Shown here piece by piece: positions 33,371 through 45,400 of a stretch of DNA of 64,000 bases. Source of the stretch: Pleodorina starrii (Eukaryota; Chlorophyta; Chlorophyceae; Chlamydomonadales; Volvocaceae); assembly GCA_030267565.1 (NCBI GenBank), contig BRXU01000009.1, positions 766,001-830,000 of the forward strand, in the 5' to 3' direction. Positions within the stretch are counted from its first letter, which is position 1. Every line of letters begins with the position of its first letter. The position numbers were made by a program, and so were the translations under genes. The notes under the pieces were generated by a model. It had not been told where the DNA came from, did not search any database, and worked only from the letters and a program-made list of their open reading frames with translations.

Positions 33371-36001
33371 ATGGCCGGTAGTAGACCAGGCAGGGTCCAG
33401 GCAGAGGGCCTGGCGCCCACTCAGTGAAACGGCAAACGGGTTGTGTCTGCTGTCTGGTCGCTAGGGCGCGTCTTCTGCGATTCGGCAGGTGCGGTTTGCA
33501 CCGGTGAGGAGGTGATCCTTTCGGGTCCCTTCCATGTGGTTAGCGCGGTTCATTCATACATTAGATACGACAACAGGCGCGAGGGGGCAGCTGGTGCACG
33601 TCTTGCTGCGTTCCTGCGAAAGGTTCGCCTCTCGTGTCGTACCAGCGTCGCTGTTAGTACTTTGCGATGTGAACTGGTGGCCCTTCAACCCTTTCCGAGG
33701 GCGAATCGTGGTGACCAACGGATGGCGGTGGTGGTGGTGGCGCCCTAACGCCGCCGGCAACGGCCTTGGGGCGGACTGGACGTGTGGACGATGAAAGGCG
33801 GTTGGGAATTGGTGGAATCAACCTTTATGGCGGTGGCCTTCGTGGCCGCGTGGCCACCGGACCAAACTGTGGACAGAAACAACTTTTGGAAACGCATTTC
33901 TAAGGAAACGCACCTAAGCAGACATTTTTATTGATGGAGATCGAAAGCGGGATTTTCGTGCGTTGCGAAAGACGGCCGATGGGTGCTGCTGTGGATGCCC
34001 GTTCGCGCCGTGCCGCAAAACGGCCTGCCTGCGCCTGCGCCATTTAAAGTCTACTGAAAGCGCGCTCGAATTCATCCCTGTCCCCGCTCAGGCATATGCA
34101 CCGACGGCGGTCCTTTGCCGCCGCGCACCGTGTCGCGGATGCTTCAAATGCCGTAATGGGTTCACAGCCCCCCGTCCCAGCCAACTGCCGGCCCCCCGTG
34201 CCAAAGCACTGCGACCCGCAGACCATACAACTCCTTCAGTCACATCGTATGTATCCCCGTCGTCACCTACCCTGCTCAACCCAACCCATCGCATCCCAGT
34301 CCGGCCCACGCACCTGCGCTACCGTGACCACACATACACACGACCTGCTCCTAGAAGCTGCCGCACTGTACGACCAGCTATCCGTACTGCCGTACAGTGC
34401 CACGAAAGTGTGTATTCCGGAGTTAGCGAGAACCCCGGCCGACACTGACACTCACCAGGAATGTGACATCGCCCTCTAGAAGGCACACCACGCGCAATTC
34501 CCGGTCCTCAGTACGACAGTCGTACGTTTGGCCCTGGCCCTGGGCCGCATGTGTGGGGCCGCATCGCCGACGCACAGGCAAGACAAGAGGAGCACCGAAG
34601 GACACCGAAGACCACACGCGCGCCCCGCGGCAGCGAAACGAGAAACAAAACGCGGCACGCTCCACCCAGCACCGACCCGCGGGTCGGCCGCCCCATAAAA
34701 ACCACCATGCGGAAGTCTCCCATGCAAGTCCCCACTGGACCTCCCCCCTCCGCACCTGTACGGCACCCAGCCCCCGTCACCCACGCCGTCACCCGCGTTA
34801 CACCCCCGCCCCATAACAGCTCATCCCCGCACCCCACCGCCGCCGCCAACGCCAACCAACGCCATTTCACCCAGCGGCTGCCGCCGCCCCTGCCCCCCCA
34901 AAACTTACAGGCAAGCCAGCAGACACCGCAGCCCCAAACGGGCCCATCGCGTCCTTTGATGCCCACAACCACAACAACAAACCAACTACCAGTACCTGCA
35001 GCGGGAGCCCCTTCAAAGCGGACCAAAGCAGGCCCAGCACCAATCTGTGCGAAACAGGGGGTTCGGGCAGTCGGGCTAACCCGCACGAGCTCCATTTTGA
35101 GGCCCCCCCCCAAGGCCCACAGGCCCGGCCCACACATCCCGGATGTCCGGCCTCGAGCCTTTTGCCCATTCGTCCCGCACCCCGCAGTCGGCCACTGTTC
35201 TGGGTTTTCTGAGCTCTCTAGCTACGAACGCGGCCACGGGGCCCAGAGGGACAGACAGACCGACAAACGCGGCGCCCAAACTGACTGCCGTGTGTATCCA
35301 ACAAGCAAACATATTTAAAAACCTTGCTGCCGTATACGATATCTGAAAGTAAAAGCAAGCTAAACTGCTTGTATGAATCCACCAAGATAGAGCAGGGCCG
35401 CAGCCGCGGGTCGCAGCCGCCGGCCGCGGCACCCGAATGACTGCCGCTCGACCTGGGGCGGCCCCGGCGGGCCCCGGCCCGCCCGGCGGCCCGGGGCGGG
35501 GCCGCTGGGGCCCCTCTGTCGGCCCATTGGAGCACACGGACAACAGGCACACATACACACACCGCTGCTCCCTTTCCGCGCGGCCCCGCCCCCCGAGAAG
35601 GCCAGCACGGTCTCGCCCGCGCCGCATCAGCATCACCTCGCGTTTCCAAGCGCGAGTGCACAGCAGCGACCAAGCCAGCCCTTCGACAGCGGCCCAGGAG
35701 GTGAGGTGAGGTGTTGGCTGGCTGTCTTCTCCTCCCTCCATCTCTTCTTGTCTTCACCTCTGCACGGCGCCGCCGAGCCAGCGCGCTCCACTCGCGCCAA
35801 CAAGGCCTGAACGAGGCAAGAGGCAGTCCTCCACCTCCCCAACTGCCCCCACCCGCACCTCTCCCCCCGACGCGCCCTCTGCCGCCTAGCAAGCTACAGG
35901 AGGCCCAATCCTAGCTGCGCGTCTGCAAGCGTGCCAATATCAACTCCTCAGGCGTCGTACAAGTACCAGCGCCCGGTGTCGTACTACTACTCGTACTACA
36001 A
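33371..36001. other. Convergent region between the secreted gene and PSR1, no gene assigned
   Basis: 2.6 kb between two stop codons, probably long 3' UTRs plus spacer. Several plus-strand open frames here (for example 34551-35318 and 34096-34479) are Pro/Thr/His-rich, show no domain, and lack a consistent splice partner. I see no RNA gene or mobile element. Confidence 0.5.
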
Positions 36002-39000
36002 CTACTGGCCGTAATCGAGCTTCTGGCGCTTCGCGCGATCCGCATCCTCCTCCAACTCATGCTGCTGCTGTTCTTCCCGCTGTTGCTCCTGCTGCTGCTG
36101 CTGCAGATGCTGCAACTGCGCCTGTTGCGGATCCTGCTGCGGCGCGGCGGCGGCGGCTGCGGCAGCTGCTGCTGCGGCGGCGGGAACCGACTCCAGCTCC
36201 GGCATGCTCAGCAGGTCGCCCGCGCCGAGCATGCCTTGCGGCTCTAAGGCACCGCTGTCCAGATCCGTAAAATCCGCAAAGTCAAAGTCCGCCAGCCCGC
36301 CCACGCCGCCGCCTGGGTCGCCCCCCAAGGCGCCCGGCAGCGAGTCCGCCAACCCTAGACCCAACCCCGACGGCTGCTCTGAAGGCGCCCGCTGCTGCGG
36401 GGTTGGCGGCTGCTGCTGCTGCTGGTGATGATGATGGTGGTGATCAGGGTGCGGCTGCTGCTGCTGCGGCTGCTGCGGCTGTTGTTGTTGTTCTGCGACT
36501 GCGGCGGGACCGTGCTCGCCCAGTGACGGGCTCGATGCGTGCAAGTGCCGCTGCATCAGACCGCCGGAGGAGGCCTGCGGCTCGCCGGCGGCGGCGGCGG
36601 CGGGCGACCCGTGGGTCGGTAGTGACCCGTGGGTCGGTAACGATCCGAGCCGTCCGGTCCGCAGCAGCTCCAGTCGCTGCCGGTCCTGCTGCATCGAGTG
36701 CTGCTGCTGCTGGTGGTGTTGCTGCTGTACGGAACTGCCGCCACTGAGGCTGCCGCCGCAAGCACCGCCAATGCCCAACCCGCCGCCGCCGCTGCCACCG
36801 CCGTGGATGGACGACTGGCGTATGAGCTCGACGCCGCCGCGGCCGCTGCCACTGCCCATCGTGTCAAGGTGTGACTGCTGCGGCTGCTGCTGTGGTGGCT
36901 GGTGCTGGTGATGGTGGTGATGATGATGAGGCTGCTGGGCCTGATGCTGCTGCTGCTGTTGCATAATCATGTGGGTCTGGCGCTCCGCCGCCGCCGCCGT
37001 CGGGGGAAGCTGCGCCAGTCCCAGACCGCAGCTGCCGGCGGGGCTCAGCAGCGGCGACGACGCGGCGCCGGCGTCAGCGGCGGCGGTACCGCCGCCACGG
37101 CTGCCGCCGCCGCTACCCTTCCCCCCTCGGTCCTTGGACTTTATCGGCGCCGTGCCGCTGCCCATTTGCTGCTGCTGCTGCTGCTGCGACGCCGACGGCC
37201 CCAGGCCGCCCGACGGGCGACGCTGTACGGCACCGCCGCCGCCGCTGGGCGGCGCGTTGCTGAGCTCTGGCAGTTTGCCCGTAAGGCCCTCTTGCTCCAT
37301 AAGGCTGGCGATGTAGCGACCGTGCGCCTCGAGACTCATTTGCAGCTGTCGTTGCGTCTGTGGATGGAGGGTGAGTGTTTGTAAGGTGTGTTTGGGGGGT
37401 GTGTTTGTAGCAAGCACGCAACAAAGGAAGGAAGGAATGAGGCGTGGCTCTTCGGCCGGCTGGAGCCAAGCATCCCTTGGCCCCTTACACCACCGCAGAC
37501 ACACACACACACACATACGAAGTTCCGAGGACATCCGTGACTGTGACATAACAGGCGGCGGCGGCGGCGGCGGCGACGGCAGCGGCGGCGACGGCGGCGG
37601 CGACGCTCACCTCCAGCTGCTCGTGCAACCTCTTCTGAAGCTCCATTTGGTACAACAGCGCCTCCTCCAAGTTCCGCCGCGTAGCCGACGGCGCGCTGCC
37701 GCTGCTGCCCGACGTGCCGCCAGGCCGCCGGCTCCCCGACCTGCCCCCCGCCGGCGGCGCGCTGATCGACACCGTCGGCTCCGCCGCCGCGCCAGCGGCG
37801 GCGGCTCCGCCGCCGCCGCCGCAAGCGGCGGTACCGGCGGCGGCGGCGGCGGCTCCGCCGCCCATGCCCGACTGCGTCTCCATCGTACGGTCAACGGAGG
37901 CCGACGGTACGGCAGCCTCGCCGTCGGACGCGTCCGAGTCGGCGGAATCGCCCTGGGTTGTCTCGCCGGGGAGGCGGATGTTGAGACGGTACTTTTGGAG
38001 GTGGCTCTTGATGTGGTAGATCGTGAGGCCGTCGACGCTCATGAGCTTCAGGATGCCTTTGGGCGTGGCCTTCTCCGGACCACCCAGCTGGTTGACAGCT
38101 GCCACGAAGCGGTTGTGCAGCTCGGGCGTCCAGCGCAGGCGGCTCTTGGGCGGGCCCGAGGCTGTGCCGGGGGCGGAGGACAAACAAGGGGAAAACGCAT
38201 GGGGGCGGGCGTGGGGCGTGGGGGCGGGGATTTTTAGAGGCGGGGAATTAGAGACGGGACGCAGAGGAGGAGCGGGGAGGCAGAGCGGAGGGCGGCGGGG
38301 CGAGGGCCGGGAAGGGGGTTGGAAGGGATTGCACAGCAGGAGCGAGGATAGGCTGCGGCGCGGTATTGTCTGTTTTGTGTGTTTTAATATTCGTGATGCT
38401 GAGGTCTTGTTCGTTTGACAGCAAGAGTAGAGCGGTTTGTAACATAGCGTGCGGGGCCCTATGCAACCGATGTCGGCGGAAGGAGCGTTGCTGCCTCAAA
38501 GTCGAGGCTGCAAGCTGGAGCTGCCTACTCAATACTTCGGCGGCTCCGCTCGACAAAAAGAGGTCGTGAGGATTGGGTTGGGCAGGGATTGCTGCTTTCA
38601 TGCTGTTTGGCTGAGATATGTTGTGAGGCTGCCGAAACTGCGAATTTTCGAGAGGCAATGTCGGAGGAAGCGAAGAAACTGCCGAAGCCTACCGACGGGT
38701 TGTCGCGCAAGCAGGCAAGGAGAGACCGCGAACACGCGTTGGGCCACGTCATCGTGGAAGCCCTAGGCGCAACGGCGCAATCTTTTCGCCTCGGAAAAAA
38801 CCCAACCCGCGATTCGTTTTCCCGTTTTCAACCCTTCGTGCGTGACAGCGATTCACGGTAAGTCAAGTTCGCGCGTTTCGCAGCCAAATCAGATTGGATC
38901 ACTCAACACACAACCAAAAAATGCGAAAGCGAACCAGGGCGACGGCTGTGCAAGCTGCCCGATGCACAGCCCGTGAATTACCACGCAAACTCATAATAAT

Positions 39001-39743
39001 GACCCAAACTCACGCTTGACATGTGTCGCACGCGCACACAAACATGACGCCAGCAACACGCATGCGGCATCGTTTCGCCTTTCGCTTCCTGCCTTGCTCG
39101 CGCCGCGCCGTGCCGCCGCGCCGCGCCGCGCAAACGACACCGCCCGTATGAGCGTGCAACTACTGCCCATCTATCTAATTATCTAGCTGGACACAGTACA
39201 GTACGGCAGGTAGTACGGCTAGTAATTACCTGCTCGCTGCGGGTGCGCCAGGAAGTGGCCCTGAAGCATACCCGGGTTGAGGCCCACGCCTCCGAGAGCT
39301 AGGTCCGGAAAAGCGGGCGGCTGCAGGCCAGTCACGCCGGGCGGCATTAGGTGCGTCACCCCGGCCATGGGCAGCATGAAGTCGGAGGACTGCAGCAGCG
39401 CCGAGGTGCCATCCGTGGAAGAGCGATGGTGATCTGGGAGCAGCCCGCCCAGCCCGGCCAAACCCGTCGTCGCTTTGCCGCCATATGCGTCAAACTGTAG
39501 GCTCGGGAGGTACTCGTTCGTGGTTGGATTCAACGCAAACTGGCCCATCTGAATGCTGGTTTGTCGTGGGAGAAGCTCCGTCAGCTGGGAGGGGTCCAGC
39601 TGCTGCGTGTGCTGCTGCGGCTGCTGCATCGCGCCCTGGAACGCGCCCAGGGTGTCTGCCGCCGCTGGCTCCGGCCAAAATTCCAAAAGCCAGTCGTCCT
39701 CGGTACCAACTGAAGTGCCGACTATGCGCTCAGCCTTGTCCAT
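36002..39743 (-). CDS. PSR1: PSR1, GARP/MYB-CC phosphate-starvation regulator (806 residues)
   Basis: Three exons join in phase on the minus strand: 39743-39230, 38161-37611, 37357-36002. Residues 177-232 form the GARP (MYB-like) DNA-binding domain, starting [14 protein letters not shown] and ending SHLQKYRLN. Residues 336-379 are the MYB-CC coiled coil containing LHEQLE, split by intron 2. The long C-terminal region is Gln/His/Ser/Gly-rich with acidic FADFTDLD, typical of an activation region. The N-terminus (MDKAERI) and overall layout match Chlamydomonas PSR1, which drives the phosphate-starvation response as a nuclear factor; plant PHR1 is the homologue. Oddity: a tandem LPTHGS duplication (36605-36640) coincides with the palindromic repeat described in the findings. 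Confidence 0.93.
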
Positions 39744-42408
39744 GGGGAGGGCAGCACGCCCCGTCCGCCAAACAGCACAGACCTTGTCGTTGAGCCCAAC
39801 GGCGCGCTCCCATCCGTCTGAGCCACTATTGGGCTATTTTATCTCAAAACTGGCAGAGAGCGCATCGGAAGGTTCGCGGGACTGCAGCCCGATTGCAGGG
39901 TTATCCCTCGACGCGAGGCAAATGACCAACGGTCAGTCAAACCTGACTGCGGAGCGGGCTAGCGATTTGCTCTGCAGCCTATGAGAGCAGCGTACTGGCG
40001 AGTGAACACAGAGAACGCAAAGAAATGCAGTACGGAAGATGCCAAATAGATGCCAATTAAAGGTACGGTGGTCTTAGGCTTAATATATTTGGTGAGTGTG
40101 CTTTAAATAATTGCGAAGTGTGTTTTTCGACGGCTGTTGGCGGTAGCACGTATTTTTGCACGCAGCGACTTGGCGTGGTTCACTGACACAATAAGTATTC
40201 CTTTCAAAATATAAGAAGCTTGGCATGCTCACGAAAAACTTAGGCAAATGATTGCGTTGGAGCTGTGAGTATTTGGCCGATTGGTTGGTGGTTAGTACAG
40301 CCGTTAGGACGCCTAAGCTCACCCTTCGCCGACTTGTATGAACTTACGCAGACGACTACATAGTGATTGAAATCCTGCACCACTTGATTACTATTTCGTC
40401 TTCATGCAAGCAACTGCGTATTGATGGCGCTCACAGCGTTGTGGGCGTGGAGTCACGAGCCTCGTAATTCGCTTCTACTAACACAATGAAACAGTTTGCA
40501 TGGGCGCGACTTATACCCCTCAACGACTCCTAAACTGGACGCCGATGGCGCCCTTGAACGTCAAAAGGCTGGAGCTGGGTGTTTCTTATGCCTGTCATGG
40601 TCCTGTCTGTCGCTGAGGTGTTTAGGAAGACACCTCTTGGGCTGCCTTGCCGCAAAGAAGTACTCCGCCTTCGTGGACGTCACGTGATAGCTTGGTTAAA
40701 ATTCTGGGGCCTTCAGTCTGCAGGGCCACACGGCATTACGGAAGGATGTCACGATGCAAGCCTCTCCGATAGGGTTTACCCTACCATTGGACGCGTTACA
40801 GCAGGAAAATATGAAAGGGTAACGACGTTCGGTTACGTATGTTAGCGGCCGTTACCCGCACCAATGCCAGCCACGCTGCCTAAGCCACAACTGGTCAACT
40901 AAGCATGATTACATTGCCATGCAAAGGTAATTAGACGGTTGTCATGAATGGACCCGAACGTGTCATGCCGCAATAGAGCTGCTGGCTGGCCGGCCTCTCG
41001 CTCCCTCTTAACGCCCGGTGGAGACGGGAATCCGCCCCGCTCCGCCTCATGTCCCTGACCCAGCTGCTTTCCTCGTATTCATCCTCCTGTATCTCCCTAA
41101 CTTGCCTCCACCGAATGCCATACCCTCGGCATGATAAAGCCAGCGGGCCACCTGCGCCAGTGTCGCTGCTGCCGAGGTCAGTGCCCTGGAGGCGTGGAGA
41201 GCTCGCTGCAGCAGCTGCACATGCGAGCTGCGACCACAACCCCACCAGGGCCCAGCAACAGCGCGCCGCGGATTTCTCCTGTGTAGTACAAGTCCAGCCG
41301 TTTTGACGGGACGATCAAAGTACGGTAGAACGGTACACGTCAGCAGTTACGACAGCTCAGCGAACGTTATGGAAGTACCGACGCTTCCCAGCCGTCCCCC
41401 AGAACCCCAGATTGGAATCCAGTCAAGTCCATTCAAGTCACCCTAAGTCCAGTCCAGGGGAGGCCGTGGGGAGTGGGGCGGCTGTTTACCTTTGCAGTGC
41501 CAACCGGCGTAGCGCGGCTACCCCGGCGGGTGCATGTGCGTGTATCGGAAGTTCGTAACACACACCGGGGGCATCATCCGGGGGGCGCTCGGGAAGAGCA
41601 CTGTGCGTGTGGGCCTGTGTGGGGTGGGGCTACATATCTCAGGGAGACGGCGCAATCCCAGTCCCGCAGTCCGGAGACGTCGAAGGAGATCAAAGGGAAA
41701 TCAAAGAGAGAAAAGAGATCCAAGAGACAGAGAAAAAAAGAGGCAAAAAGTAAATAATTTATAAAAAAAATATATTTAAAAACCAGTGCGGCGCGGCCCT
41801 TGTGAACGGCCCAGCGGTTCTGTTGGCTGGTGACGGCTGATGACGACGACGGCGGCGACGTCGTCGCATCCCGCCCGCTCGCCCACCTGCTCAAGACGCA
41901 GGGCACGCATCGTGACCGCGACCGCGACTGCGCCGGCCTGACTCCGCGTTTTACACGTTTACAGCCTCAATCGACCTCGCAGCGCAACAAATGGCAGCGC
42001 AACCCTAAACATCGGAAATCGGGACGCACAAGCCAGCAAAAAGCCAAACCAGCAAAAGAAACCGGAGGAAACCGGACCGAACGACAAATCCAGAGGCGAG
42101 ACCAGACCTCTGTGTTGCTACCGGCAGGGAAAGCCTCCCGGCGGGGTCGTCCCTTCAAAAGGCAGCGGGATCGTCCACCATTTCGCGGCGCCTGGCCCTC
42201 GCCAGGAGGGAAAGCATCCCGCAATACACACGGACACACACGCACACACACGCGCGCACACACGCACGCGTACACACGCGGACACGGACACGTGAAGCCG
42301 CTTAGCCGACGCAATTCCAATTCCGTTGGTCACATGCCACGGTGTGGCAGCCAAGGAGTCGGCCTTGATCCGCTGCCGTACATCCGTACACACACACGCG
42401 CACGCGCT
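39744..42408. other. PSR1 upstream region and 3' flank of the OPR gene
   Basis: No coding exon is supported. The half next to PSR1 is relatively AT-rich. A purine-rich A tract runs from about 41660 to 41790. A (CACA/CGCG)-type CA-rich run is at 42228-42290. Confidence 0.5.
41951..41963 (-). terminator. Two TGTAA poly(A) signals for the OPR gene
   Basis: On the minus strand, TGTAA occurs twice within 13 bp, about 445-460 nt beyond the stop codon at 42409. That is a normal volvocine 3' UTR length. Confidence 0.5.
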
Positions 42409-45400
42409 TCAGCCGTACAGGCAAAACTCCCGCAGGAACGCCAACAGATCCTTCGTGGCCGCGTGCTCCGGAACCAGACCCTGGAACACCGCCAGCGCGC
42501 GCGTCAGCGCGTCCAGCTGTACGAGCGTGTACGACATGACGCCGTTGCGCACGGCCGCCGCGAGGCCGTCCAGCCAGGCGGGTTCCGGAGCCACCTTAGC
42601 GCCCGCCAGCGCCGACGCGAGCGCGGTGACGCGATCCGGTGGCATCGCTGTCAGGTTGGCTGACGTGGCGGCGAAGAAGGCCTGCAGCAGCGGCGCCGGC
42701 GGCGCCGCCCCCAGCCGCGCCAGCCCACACACCAGCGCTTCCAATTGCTGCAAGCTCAGGCCTCCGCCGCCGCCGTTGCCGCCGCCGCCGCCGCTGGCGG
42801 CGGCGGCGGCAGCGGCGGCGGCGGCGGCGCCCTGCGCCGCCTGCGCCTGCGCGCGCACCGCCGCTGCGCTGCAGCGCTGCAGCCACTCCGGCGACGGCTT
42901 GTGGCCCAGCACGCCCAACGATGCGACCAAGTCCACCAGGCCCTGGGCAGACAGCAGCGGCAGGAAGGCCGATACCTGCGGCAGCGAGAGGGCGGTGGAC
43001 GGGGTTCAGCGGAATTGAGCGGTTGATCGGAGGCAGACGCACAGAGAACGGTCCTCTCCGCACCCCGCTCCCCCGAATGCCGAAATGGTACTTGATGTGC
43101 TCAGGCGCTTTCAGCCGGCGCGTTCAGCATCTGCGAGGGCGCCGAAACCAATGCCGTACTCTCCTTCAGACGGTCGCCCCCTGCCAAAATGTACAACACG
43201 CCGGCTCACAGCTACTTCGGGCCATCGCCGTCATCGCCACCGCCACGCCACACCGCGATGCCGCACCGCGACACGCCCGGCCTGCCGTACCTGGTCGCAG
43301 AGGGCGTCGTACCACTGGGGGTTGCTCACTCGGGCGTCCAAATCCACCAGGGCCTGATCAGGCAACCGGTTGGTGGGCGGTATACGGTTGGTGGGCGGGT
43401 CAGCAAATGAGCGGGCACCGGGCAGGCGCAGGTGGCGGGCGGAGGAGCGAGCGGGCGGGCTGGAGGGGATGGCTGGTTGGTTGGTTGGCGAGCGGGCAGG
43501 AAGACAAGTGGCCGTCTTAGGTTAAGGGCCTTGGACTCCCCCGCCCTCCTTGCCACTATAACTACCAACTTCTACAACTACCATTACGTGTCCCGCGGGC
43601 CGCCGAGACTCGCGCCGGTGTTGGTGTGGGTTGATGTGGGTTGATGTGCAGCCGCAGATCCCGCCGCCGCTGATCCGGGCTTCACATTCCTGGGTTCCGG
43701 AGCCAGAGATTGTACCAACGCCCGATATGCCCCTAAGGCCCTTAGCCCCCCGCCCTGCCCTCGAGCCCCAGACCTCCCGCCCGCCCTCCCGTTTCGAGCA
43801 GCGCCGCCCTTCGGTCCCTGCCCTTTATACCCCGCCCTCCAGCCTCCCGCGTGTCCCGCCCCCACCCTTCCCTTTCCTCCCGCTTCCTCACCTTCAGCAG
43901 GGCCGTCACCCCCTCCCCGTCCAACCCGCCCACTCGCGCCCCCACAGCACTCAGCGCCTCCCCAAGCCACTCGGCGGGCGGCGGACAGCGCAGCGCCGCC
44001 AGACTGGACAGCACCGAAACCAAATCCTGGGGAGCAAACTCGCCCAGACGGGGGCGCGACGACGCGAGGACGGCGGAGATCCAGGCGGGGTCTGGAACCT
44101 GTACGACATCGTACGACAGGATACGGCAGATACGGAGTCCGCAGCAAAGGAAGCGGCAATAGAAAAGAGGAAACGTAACAAAATGGCGGCGGCGTTAAAA
44201 CACAGGGCAGGGTGCGGCGGGTCGGTGTAATTGCATCCCGGCGTGTGGGGCGGAGGGAGGGTGGGAGGGGAGGAGGCAGAGATGGCGCCCGGGGTTGGGT
44301 TTTGATCCGGCGTGCGTTCGGATCCTTATAGTGTCCTTCGCTTCGCGCCTAGACACCCACACCCCGGCGGCACCCTCCGCAGCCCCCACCTGCCCCAGCT
44401 CTCCCACCGCCCACAGCAGCGACGCCAGCAGGTCCGGTGAGAAGTACGGCATCACGGCCAGGCAGGCGTCCATGTAGGCGGACATCCACTCGGCCTGAGA
44501 GAGAGTGAGAGAGAGGCACACAAGGGAGGAGGAGGGTTGTTTGGAAAAGGAAGAGGGGATGGGGACATGGGGACAGGGACAGGGGCAGGCCAATCCTTTG
44601 CTCGTGGCGTCGCAGTTGGTGGCGGAGGCGGGGGCATACAGGGCGATGGTGCTCCGGTACACCGCACGACCGCAGATGGCGCCCGCCCCGCCGGCGTGAA
44701 GCGCGGGAAGGGCAAGCCCGGGTCGCAGCCCCATCCCCATCCCCATCCCCGGCCTTCCCCAGCCATCCCCGCCGGCCGCCGCCGCCGCAGCCTCCGACCC
44801 ACCACCCACCTCCGGTCTGCTGTGCAGCTTCGCAAGCGCGTATCCCACCGATGCCAGCTCCTGACACGTCAGCGGCACCGCCTCCGCCGCCGCCCCCGCC
44901 TCCGCCGCCGATCGTAATTGCGACCCCATGAGCAGAGGATTCGCCTGCCCCGCCGCCGTCGGCCCTCGCCGCTGCAGCGGCGCCGCCGCCAGCGTCGCCG
45001 CCAGGTGCGGCCGCAGACGCTCCGAAACCGCCTCCGTAAAGGCGTAGCTGGGCACGTGACGCAGCCTCGCTACCGTCATCAGCAGCAACACCAGATCAGC
45101 CGGCGGGTACGACGCCAGCTGGCCGGTGGCGGCGGCCGCCGCCGTCAGCATCTCGTCCAGTACGGCACCGCTGACGTGGCAGCCCATGCGCTGAAGGGAG
45201 CCCAGCCCGTAGCTCAGCTGGTGCGGCGCCAGGGAGGGCAGCTGCAGCTGCAGCGCCTGTACGGCAGAGGTGCTCCAGGGGGCCTCCGGCCGGTAGCCGA
45301 ACTTGGCCAACGACCACAGCGCGTTCGTGAGCTGCGACGCCGACAGCGTCAGCAGCCGCGGCGCCAGCGCCGCCGCCGCGGCGGCGGTCCAGCCAAAGCT

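Noticed and set aside
34551..35318. 255-codon Pro/Thr-rich frame between convergent genes
   Set aside because: No domain, signal peptide or consistent splice partner; probably 3' UTR or spacer.
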